From the NCBI GenBank assembly GCA_018136815.1, contig CM030934.1:2427172-2487171 (forward strand): a stretch of DNA of 60,000 nt, in the 5' to 3' direction. The position numbers and the translations under genes were made by a program. Shown one piece after another: positions 51,683-60,000 of this stretch. The notes below the pieces were generated by a model. That model saw nothing but the letters and a program-made list of their open reading frames with translations, searched no databases and was not told the DNA's origin. This stretch comes from Isochrysis galbana (lineage: Eukaryota > Haptophyta > Isochrysidales > Isochrysidaceae). Each line of letters starts with the position of its first letter. Within the stretch, counting starts at the first letter, position 1.

Positions 51683-52205
51683 TTGGCCCGGGCCAGAGTT
51701 TCGCGAAATGTTTTGCAAAATTTGGGTGGACAGACGAAATCGAAATTTTTGACCGAAATTTGGGTGCAAGTGCAAGGCGCTGAAGAACGGCGCATAGCGC
51801 CGAAGCGAAATTTGGGCCCCGAACGAAGCGCCCTCCCCCCCCCCCCCCGCCTCCATGACGCCCTCTAAATAAAAATTAGTTGCAACTGGGAATATCGGCG
51901 GCTTCACTGAGCCAATGGCGACGGCGAAGCACTTACTATTGATTGCGTCCGTATGAGTTGTATATAGTTAGTAAGTGTAGAGTATAGCACGTGTACGCGA
52001 ATACTGTATAATGTTAGTTAGGTGCGTATCGAGTATCGATGCGCGCGGAGCACGCTAGCGCCATTATAACCGAGAGCAAAGCAAAACACAAAAACAAAAT
52101 CACCCCCGAAATTTGGGTGGAGCGGGCCCGAAACTTAGTGAAATGCGTGCGAAATTTCGAAACGAAATTTGGGCGGGTCCGAAACAAAACTCTGGCCTGG
52201 GCCAA
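51683..52205. mobile_element. Non-autonomous TIR element, 523 bp
   Basis: Ends TTGGCCCGGGCCAGAGTTT and, inverted, TTGGCCCAGGCCAGAGTTT. The 8-bp target duplication CCAAAGGG on both sides fits the hAT superfamily. Subterminal CGAAATTTGGG motifs occur about five times, in both halves. There is no transposase. Its ends differ from those of the 12620-15070 hAT, so it is a second family. Near the middle, minus strand, GGGCGTCATGGAGGCGG recalls a LINE 5' start, without a good stem. Confidence 0.8.
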
Positions 52206-52213
52206 CCAAAGGG
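52206..52213 (+). repeat. Target-site duplication, right
   Basis: CCAAAGGG, second copy of 51675-51682. Confidence 0.8.
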
Positions 52214-52424
52214 TTTGTGAGCAATTCATCTTGTGTATGATTTGTAAGGTTTAGATTACTCAGCATCAATAAATGCCCCCGACACGTATAATCTTGATGA
52301 GAGTTGTGAACTCTGACTCGATCTACTGCAGCATGCGTTGTGAACGACGTGCGACGCCGGCTCGTCGGCAGCATCGCCACCGATCACAGGTCATGGGAGC
52401 AAATTCCGGGCGATGCGACTCCAT

Positions 52425-52485
52425 CTTATGCATAAGACTAGTCCTCCATATTGATGGCAAGGCTCCAGCTCCAGCTCAATTTTAG
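52425..52485 (+). pseudogene. Short LINE ORF scrap
   Basis: Codes IRLVLHIDGKAPAPAQF, like PRKLLLHIDGKTILAQ in the 47581 copy and PRKILLNVNGQP in the full LINE. It stops 15 bases before the next LINE 5' stem-loop at 52500. Confidence 0.55.
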
Positions 52486-52499
52486 TGTCCTCTAGGCTA

Positions 52500-53398
52500 C
52501 TATCAGTTAACTGATAGGGTCATGGAGCGCGCGCCGCCGCCCTCCCTCGCTGCCGCTGCCCTCGCCGAGATGGACGAAGGTTTGAGTGACACCCCGCTGT
52601 CGCCGAAGCGACCGCGACAGGACGACCCTCCCAGCCAGGTGGGCACAGGAGCCAGCCTGCCACGCCCGCGGACCACCGCGAACGCCACGAACAAGGCTGC
52701 CATGCTGGCAGCAGCCAGCATACAGCACACCTCCAACACAACACACAGCCACACCAGTCACACCACACCAGTGGGACGATTCCAAAGGGAAGGCCTCCGG
52801 GCTGGGACCCTACATAACCGCGGTACCGCCCTCGCGCTCCGGCGCGAGGGGCCGGCCCGGCACCATCTTCAGCAGAACCCCAATGGGGAAATGCCGCACC
52901 ACAACAAGGGGTTGAACAAAGAGCAGTCAGGACCCCCCTGCACGGGGCACAGGAGCAAAACGGGAGGCAGACCAGGAGGGATGCCCCCCAACGCCCCCGA
53001 AGGCCAAACGGACAAGCGAGCCACGGGCGCGCGAACGTCGCAAGTGGCACAGGCCCAGGAGGCCCACCACAACAAACACCAACTTGAGAGAGAGCATACA
53101 CAAAGAACAATCCACACGGAACCCTCGGTAGGGGGAGACAACATAGCGGAAACATCGAGCCATATGGACGCCCGAGAGACGAAAGCCTATTCAAGGCTAA
53201 CCCCACCCTCCGCCTTGGCCACACAGGTGGCCCTCCTTGACGAAGACTTAGAGCCCGAACCCGAGGGGGAGGCCGAATTCCCGGACTCCCACAAGATCAT
53301 TATCACCTTTACGGCATACGAGAAGAGGCACAAGGCCAAAGACGAAGAGGTCCTCGGCGCGATCGTCGCGCACCTAAACAAGCTGGAGGGCGATCACC
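52500..53398 (+). mobile_element. LINE 5' part, truncated at its 3' side
   Basis: CTATCAGTTAACTGATAG (52500-52517) is a perfect palindrome. GGTC and the ATG at 52522 follow. The frame stays open for about 290 codons: MERAPPPSLAAAALAEMD, LSPKRPRQDD, then a Thr/His/Pro-rich region and finally KIIITFTAYEKRHKAKDEE with AIVAHLNKLEG. These match in order the first 300 residues of the ORF at 39886 (ITITFVPTERDIKVKDEA, AIVAHLNRLEG). It is cut precisely after that point. Confidence 0.85.
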
Positions 53399-54490
53399 AG
53401 AAACCTATCTATACATGGTAAAACAAAGGTAGCCAACTTCCTCATATACTCTATCCCGAGATACTGGCTGCAAACGCTGGCAGCCCCGAGGTCGTTCCAC
53501 GCAGCGGGTAAGGTGTCTTTAATGTTCGTATCGTGCTTGAAATCTAATGAACGGAATAAGCACTGACATTCGAAAGTATACGTCGAAAACTTTGGGTTGG
53601 ACGGGTTGACCCCAACCGGCGGCGGCGGACTGATGCTGTCCAATGCTTCCGCCATAACCTGCATGGCAGATTTATAAGTGCCATATGGCGGAAAGAGAGG
53701 TGTGATGAATTTGTTAAAGTTCTCGTCCATCTTTCTTATGATCCATTGCACTCGCTTGAGTACTATATCATCAGGCGACATTCCATTTTTAGACATGGTT
53801 GAGCACTGTGAGGTGGGTGCCTTTGCTCTAATACTAGAAGATTTTTTTTGTGCCGGGAGCGGCGCATCGCGTATTTATTTGGAAAGGAGGGGTACCAAAT
53901 GAAGGCAAACGACCTCGATGAGAGGTGTGGTCTGTCGACCCGGTAGCAGAAGAGACGTTGCGCTGTGCCTGGTGCCTGGTGCCGTATGGCGTATGGGTGT
54001 TTGGGGGTGTTTATTTAGGAGCCTCTCTATATAGGCGAGGATCGGGTCGGTCGCATTGCAGTGCGCTAAGTGTGTACACGACTCGGAAGCCACTCCACAA
54101 AAGCGGCAAGTGGGATCGCCGACGAACCTATTCGTATTCGCCGTGGCGATCCTTCTATGTATTATAAGATGTGTTTAAAATGAAGGTATGATACGGTATG
54201 AGTCCCGGGGCGTTAGAAAGTTGTATTTTTATATACTAGTATGAGATAATTGCTTTCATTTTTCCTTCAAAACAGGGAGTCTTGCCTCCCACCTGATAGT
54301 CGCTAGTCGCTCGTCTTTGTCGTTTAGTTTTCTTCCCCGCTAGGTAAGCATTTGTGAGTGCTTTGACGTCGGCGTCTTCAAGCGTCTTATGTGTGCCTTT
54401 CAGCGAATGTTCTTGAGGTATTGGGTAGGCCAAATCGGCCGGCCCGTCGTATGCGTTGCCCCATTTTAGCGGAGTTCGCGAATCCAGGGG
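53399..54490 (-). pseudogene. LINE C-terminal part (minus strand)
   Basis: Minus-strand blocks in order: PLKWGNAYDGPADLAYPI, LEDADVKALTNAYL, IHRRIATANTNRFVGD, the zinc knuckle CRFCGVASESCTHLAHC, ATSLLLPGRQTTPLIEV, then DDIVLKRVQWIIRKMDENF and a tail with SQYLGIEYMRKL. Each aligns in order and spacing with the C-terminal 330 residues of the full LINE ORF, although frames change. The last 140 codons (53796-53374) are an open frame. It meets the 52500 copy tail to tail. Confidence 0.78.
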
Positions 54491-54572
54491 ACTGGGAGAG
54501 AGGGAGAGAAGGGAGAGAGGGAGAGAGGGAGAGAGAGAGAGAGAGAGAGGGAGAGAAAAGGAGAGAGAGAGA

Positions 54573-54645
<73 letters not shown>

Positions 54646-54690
54646 GGAGAGAGGGGGAGAGAGGGAGAGAGGGGAGGAGGATGGGGGGGG
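54491..54690. repeat. (GA)n microsatellite
   Basis: Long GAGAGA/GAGAGG array on the plus strand between the LINE C-terminal remnant and an inverted repeat CCTAT..ATAGG at 54701-54717 that resembles the LINE stem-loop (minus strand CTATTTTAACGATAG). If that is the true 5' end, the array has replaced the middle of the element. Confidence 0.8.
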
Positions 54691-54802
54691 GGGGGGGCAA
54701 CCTATCGTTAAAATAGGGGAGAGGCGAATCATGAATAGGGCGGGAAGGAAAGCGGGACGGGGGGGAGGGGGGGGGAGGGGGGGGGGGGTCCTCGTGTGGA
54801 CG

Positions 54803-57800
54803 ATGGATCACGCTTCCGACAACGCGCGCCACGAGCTCCGCCAGCTCGGCGAGCTCTACGTCTCAGCAGTGGGCCAATCCCCTCCGCCTGAAGCGCCATG
54901 CACCCCGCAGGCTGGGGAGGGCCTCTTGCACGATGAAGAGAGGCTGCTGCCCGCAGGGCTCGTGGCTCCACACGGTACGCCGATTGCCGAGACGCTCTGG
55001 TGCTGCAGTTCTGCTCTCGAGAACGCGCTCTTTCGCCTGTGCAAACTCGATAGAGCGCCAATGATGCGGCTTGTCCGGCGCGCGATGCGACGCTCCGCGA
55101 GAGATGTCTCGTACTTCATCACTGACACGGCGGCGTACATCGTCTCCAAAATGTGGGACGATATGCTTGCCTCCGAAATATTCCACACCTCGAGTACGTT
55201 CCTCTGCCAGGCAGAGTATGGCCGACCGTGTACGCCGCCCGCCGCCGCCATCATCCAGTGAGTGCAGGCAGGCCGCTCAACTGCCCATCAAGGAGGTGGC
55301 GGACTGGCAGGGCTCACGGGGCCCGGCACCATACGCTTTTGAGGACCCTGGGCGCCCCTGACTTGCAGGTTTCGATACGTCGGGGTCCTGATCACCATTT
55401 GTGCATGCCTGAAGACGCACATTGAGGCTAGCCCATCTCGGTTCAACCGAGGCACTCTCATCATACCGGTCATGCTCGGCATGCTTGTGGTATGCCCTCA
55501 CGCTCCGAGCACGCGCCTTGTGCAATAGAGTGGCACCGCCCAATCAACATTGCTTGCCTCCCACCGTCCCCTGGCTAGGGTTGGTCCCTCGGCCGCGCCT
55601 TCCTCGCCATTCGGCTTGATGTCGAAGCTGCTCTATTCGGTTGCGATAAGCTCGTGCCACGCTATTCGTCCACCTCGGCTGACTCGCTCCTCAGCTCCCA
55701 TTCCCATCATTTGCGCCACCTTGTCGGCGGCCCTCCTGATGTAGACGAGGTTCCTGACGTGTATAACGCCACGGTCAGCCCGTTTGCGGCGGCTGCGGGC
55801 GCAATCGCCGCAGGCTCGGGCGCTGGGGGTGAGGACGACATCATGTGCGAGGAGCTGCGACCGTCAGAGTATACTATTCGCTTCCGGCTGGCATACGTGA
55901 GTCGGGCGGTGGGAGACGTCATCGACCTGTGCCATGTGGATCACGGCAGCTGGTCCAAGATAACGATCGGCGCGGCCCGATGTGGAGGGGCTCCAATTGC
56001 CAAGCGCCGGTGTGCCTTGCTCTAGCGGGGTGGCGACACACCTGCCCCCCTCTGCCCGCAGGCATTCATCGCAACCCTTTTCTCGTCGTTATTGATACTC
56101 CTCCTGGAGCCCGCCGCCGCATTGGCGACACTCGGCAGTTCACCATGGCGCCGCAAGTTGGGGCGGAGGGTGCGGTCTCTTGTGCAACTCCTCTCCACGG
56201 CGCTCTCGATCACTTCGATGATGATGTGCGCGCGTCAGGACAGAGGCGGGAGACAGGCGAAGACAGCGGCTTGGCATGTCGCGAGCGCTTTTTACTGGGG
56301 CCACGGACCAAACATTCTTTGTTCACCTCCCTCGCATTATGTCTCACGTGCCTTGTCCCCAGTTGCCGAGTTCCTCACCATGTCCTGCGCCTGCCGGCAG
56401 TTGGAACGACGCGCTTGTCTCTGGGGCGGAGAAGGGGGTCACGGACTCACAGGCCGATGTGAAGATACGCCTCTTGTTCTTTTACTCCGCAGCTATGACG
56501 TTTGGCGGCTCGGCAGTCGCCATGTCTTTCCATAGGTGGTCGGCTCACTTGTCTCGACTAGCAGCCGCATCCACGAGCGCCGCGACCATTCAGGTAGGGC
56601 GGAACTTGCGGCCCCGTGAAGCGACGGCGTACCGGAGAGGCTGAGACCAAGGAAAGAGACCGCAACATCCGGAACCACCATCTCCTCTTCTCGTCACACC
56701 ACGTTGGAGCCATTGGGCGTGCAACACTAGTATGCTCGACCGAGCTGGCCGCCTTGCCGCAGGTCTCTGCGAAGCTGGAGGTGGACCGCCAGCAAGAGGT
56801 CGTGCAGCGGCGCCTTCGAAGCCTGCGCAGTGAGGAGGGGGCGGAAAGCGAGCGATGCTCTGAAGTAGGCGCTCCCCGTCGTGGTAATTCCAGTTTACCT
56901 GTTTCGCGAGGCAGCGTCACCGCGAGACATGGAACCGCAAGTCGACGCCACAGCGCTCCTTTGAGTCAGGGTGAGAGTCTCGATTTGATTCGAACACTTC
57001 CTACGCAAAGAGGCGGCAACGAAAAGCTGCCCCGGCAGCACAGCGCAGGGGAAGTTGAAGATGAAGCGCTCGAGGAGGCCCATGCCCATGGTGTGGCTGG
57101 GCAAGGCGCAGAATCGGTGATGTGCGAAGAAGTTTGGCAAACAAACAGCACCCGAGAAAGCGACGATGAGAGGATCGAGTCTTCGCTCGAGCAGCTCATG
57201 GCGGCGATCGCGGTCCTGAAAAGCGCGAGCGAGGAAACCGCAATGCGCGTGCAGGAAATAGGTGACCGAGGTGCCGGTGGCGGGTGGGAGCAACTCTAAC
57301 CCTTGACCATGTATTCCGCTGCGGCTGGAGGCGCAGTCTGAATGAAATTCTGACTCCACGCCCACCCCCTTCCCCCCTCTGTCTCCCCTTTGACTGTGGT
57401 GTGTGGTGCAGGCGCTCATCTTCGGAAACTCAAGTGGCGCATCCACTTCATTGGCGTATCGCGACGGATGTTGACTCTATTGGAGGGCACACTCGGCTGG
57501 GTGCGCCATTCGCCTAGATGCCTCCGGCCTGCTGTTGAGGGTAGCGCGAAACTTGCGCGACAAAGTCTAGCTCACTGAAGCCGTTTCCGTCACCGAACTG
57601 GCCTTGACGCTCATGACTGCTAGAAGTGGGAAACGTGATGTGCGTCATGTTGCCCTGCGGCGCGCTCAGCTTGCTCCTGTGCATCACCCTCTCCGCGGCC
57701 TGCAGGTGGCCGGCTGTGCTTGGACCGAAATGACTGTGGCTATCTACCCCACCATCGCCGAGTTCCCGACAACCGCCTCAGTCCTCCTAGAGAATGTGCA

Positions 57801-58739
57801 GGTCGCCCTGTGTCTGTCTGTGCTTGCCTTTGTGTGGATCACCTTCACAGGCAACGGCCTCAAGGAGGCGAACGAAGAGGGCTGTGCCAATGAAGAAGGC
57901 AGGCGGAGCGACGAGATTGATGGCATTGAACCGCCAGGCCACGAGCACAACACTCGTGCGGAGCCGGCCTCTGAAGACGCTCGGGCGACTTGCGAGCGCA
58001 TTTTCATCAGCGGTGCTTTCTCCTTCTTCACTGGATGGGCGTGGATCGCCGTCGTCCGATGCATATGGCTCATGCCGTGAGCAGCGTGCCCGCCGCCCGC
58101 CCAACCTTCGGATGCCCATGCGTTGCCGTGGAGCAGGCGACTACATTGCCGACGGGCATTCCATGACCCCCACATTCCTGCAGATATGCGTATTTGGGAT
58201 GGAATCGCGACGCCATCGGCGTTGATTACGGCTGGTATCGATACGTTCTCGAACTGTTGCTCACGCTCACCTTTTGCCCGGTTTGTACCTAGTCCCGCCG
58301 CCCAGTCAAAACCCGCGTCGCCGCTCGCGCTGCAAGTGCGGCACCACGCTGTTAGAATGCCGCCAGCCCTCAATGCGCATGCGACGGTTAGGCTCCAACG
58401 AGCTGCAGTCATCGCATTGCAATACGCGAAGGTTGCTTTGATAATTTTACATGGTTGTTTGCCGAACCCCCTCAACTGCATCAGATCGCCACATGGTTTG
58501 TGGTGTGCGCCGCCCTTTCAACAAAGACGGCTTACGAAGCTAGCTCCTCCCTCGCGAGGTGGCGACGGCATGCGCGCACCATGCGCGTGATTCGGGTATT
58601 TGGGAGGGCAGCTGCGGCCGCCGCGGCCGCGCGCCACGCCGCGGCCGCAAGGCTGAATTCGCGGCGTGCAAGTCGTGCCGGGATTCAGAGTGCCCGCAGC
58701 TCGCTCCAGGAGGCGTTTCTACCCGAACGTGCACATTGA
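54803..58739 (+). CDS. Polytopic membrane protein of unknown function, many exons
   Basis: Exons I can support: 54803-55257, 55369-55489, 55579-55896, 56062-about 56350, 56363-56593, 56763-57261, 57412-57455, then coding segments about 57706-58080, 58195-58265 and 58450-58739. The first three join exactly, splicing GTLIIPVMLGMLV to GWSLGRAFLAI into one membrane span. Further spans: AFIATLFSSLLILLLEP, RLLFFYSAAMTFGGSAVAM, VQVALCLSVLAFVWITF, ISGAFSFFTGWAWIAVV, YVLELLLTLTFCP, IATWFVVCAAL. A charged loop with SSLEQLMAAIAVLKS lies in the middle. About eight spans suggest a transporter, channel or receptor-like protein, but no family motif was recognised. If exon 6 is not spliced at 57261 the frame stops at 57299, and the later segments would be a second gene. 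The exact exon list after 57455 is approximate. Confidence 0.5.
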
Positions 58740-58920
58740 GGAGCATCGGTGCCAGATGCAGCCAATGCGGCTCGCGTCCCCTCATGCGTCCTAACAACGC
58801 AAGGGCAAGCTACTTCAAATCGTATCCAACCTTCTTTACTCTGCACACGGACGATGCCAGCGTTCCGGAGCACGCTTCGATGCGTTGTGCTTGCAGAAAG
58901 GTTGTCGTCGCGGCCTCGCT

Positions 58921-59065
58921 TGTCGTCCCGCTTCGGTATCTTCTCCACCACCGTGCTCGGCCACGGTAGTCCTCCCGCTCCTGTATCTTCTCCACCACTG
59001 TGCTAGGCCACGATGTTCCTCCCGCTCACGAATCTTCTCCATCACCGTCAATCGTGCTCGGCCAC
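58921..59065 (+). repeat. Minisatellite, about 46-bp unit x3
   Basis: Three units share CCCGCT..TATCTTCTCCACCACC and GTGCTCGGCCACG with small changes. It lies downstream of the last exon of the polytopic protein gene. 58740-58920 holds nothing further. Confidence 0.7.
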
Positions 59066-59141
59066 GATTCTTGTTCTCCTTGCCACTACGGCATTTTTAT
59101 GGAGTAATATCCGTGTGTACAGACAACTATAGGTTTATCCC

Positions 59142-59401
59142 GGTCACTCACTCTTTTTAAGCACTATTTTCCACCTCCGCTGGGTGTCCAAGGATTTCGC
59201 AGGGCCCCCCCAACCTGCCCCGGCAACTGTCTCTCCCCATCCCCCCCCCCCCCCCCACGAATCCCCTACCCCCCACGAAAGGGCCAATGTCGTCGCTGAG
59301 TGACCCCCCTCTCCTTCCCCCGCGCGTGGCGGTCTATTTTGGGTTTGGGAGAATGACACGGTCGCCCACGGGAGGGTATCAGAGGAATGAATAAGGGGCA
59401 C
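59142..59401 (+). repeat. Dispersed repeat R5, copy b
   Basis: Second copy of 45861-46098 with an expanded C run in the middle. 59402-60000 contains no repeat shared with the window and no supported gene. Confidence 0.75.
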
Positions 59402-60000
59402 ATCACTATAAGAAACGCGGAGCTTCCGCGAAGGGCAATCGCCAAAGAATGGCCTGGAGCGTTGTGGGCATGGTGAGCCCACACCTCTCGCGAGCAGTGT
59501 GGGGGGCCACTAGTAGGGGGCACGCGGGGTCTTGAGGGTGGCACACACCCACACTGACGTACCCATCCTTGCCCCAGGCGCTCCAGGAATGCCTCAATTC
59601 GCTTGCGTTCGAGCCCCACTGTCCACTGTTGTGGGTAGGGGGAGAGCCGCCCTAGGGTTTCGTCCCTAGAGCTAGAGAGGCATTCCCTCTCAAGTTCCCC
59701 CCTTTTTGGGTGTTTTGTTTTCGATCGGCTCCCCCTCTTTCCCTTGCTTGCTGAGGATGGTTATGTAGGCCCACCGCCAGGGGGTGTCTGCGATGGAGGG
59801 AGGGGGGCGCGGCAGGCCCCCATCGTTCCCTACTTATACGTTCCCTACTTATAAAATTAGGTTGATTGATGGAGAGTGGATGTACCGCGTACCGCTCGAC
59901 CACTCGGACACCTAGCTTGTCAGGCAGGGCGGGATTTCGGGGCTGAAAAGTTGTGTCCAATTAGCTAGTGGGGTTGGCTAGGATATATAACATTATTCAT

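Noticed and set aside
1-60000. tRNA, rRNA, spliced-leader or CRISPR sequences
   Set aside because: Looked for box B-like, conserved rRNA and SL-like motifs and for spaced direct repeats by eye; none was convincing.

Overview
The window is nuclear DNA of a GC-rich unicellular eukaryote, most likely an alga. Genes are broken by short introns, coding regions are separated by kilobases of purine/pyrimidine microsatellite, and about a third of the sequence is transposon debris (LINE, hAT, Tc1/mariner, MITE-like). A haptophyte fits best: the gene at 31348-34615 resembles a Cys-rich anchored family I associate with haptophytes and other algae, and there are a bestrophin and a GT71 glycosyltransferase. 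A dinoflagellate is the main alternative, because several introns look like GC-AG or GA-AG with a G after the acceptor. No prokaryotic signals, rRNA, tRNA or CRISPR were recognised. Exon models were made by eye from homology, splice signals and phase; five close exactly in frame.

Layout. 1-1000: tandem repeat unit. 1812-3435 (+): UCH-L3-like deubiquitinase, four exons. 5204-5764 (-): tail-anchored ubiquitin-fold-like protein. 6417-6750: LINE tail. 8105-11894 (-): LRR plus coiled-coil protein of LRRCC1 type. 12620-15070: internally deleted hAT transposon. 15457-19797 (+): seven-exon GT71 glycosyltransferase with an unusual polytopic N-terminal half. 20240-22130: LINE scraps and a dispersed 5' repeat. 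23237-25118 (-): carrier-like multi-pass protein. 25.1-26.9 kb: microsatellites. 26985-28300: dead Tc1/mariner transposase split by an inverted pair of hAT MITEs. 28391-28825 (+): J-domain protein. 28998-31030: nested LINE 5' ends. 31348-34615 (+): seven-exon anchored Cys-rich protein. 35467-39911 (-): complete LINE insertion with 16-bp target duplications, an intact 1368-codon ORF and no reverse transcriptase. 40686-44832 (-): ten-exon bestrophin. 45.2-48.1 kb: more LINE 5' ends and repeats. 49192-50559 (-): intronless membrane-anchored AGC kinase. 51683-52205: TIR element with 8-bp target duplication. 52500-54718: two LINE pieces meeting tail to tail. 54803-58739 (+): intron-rich polytopic membrane protein. 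59.1-59.4 kb: second copy of a repeat seen at 45.9 kb.

The host genes do not form a pathway; they are independent loci (protein turnover, centrosome/cilium, glycosylation, ion channel, signalling, chaperone). The most notable system is the LINE family. At least ten copies begin with a short inverted repeat a few bases before a start reading ATGGAGCG, and the stem changes sequence between copies while keeping pairing. One copy keeps an endonuclease and an open frame but has lost its reverse transcriptase, which suggests movement in trans.
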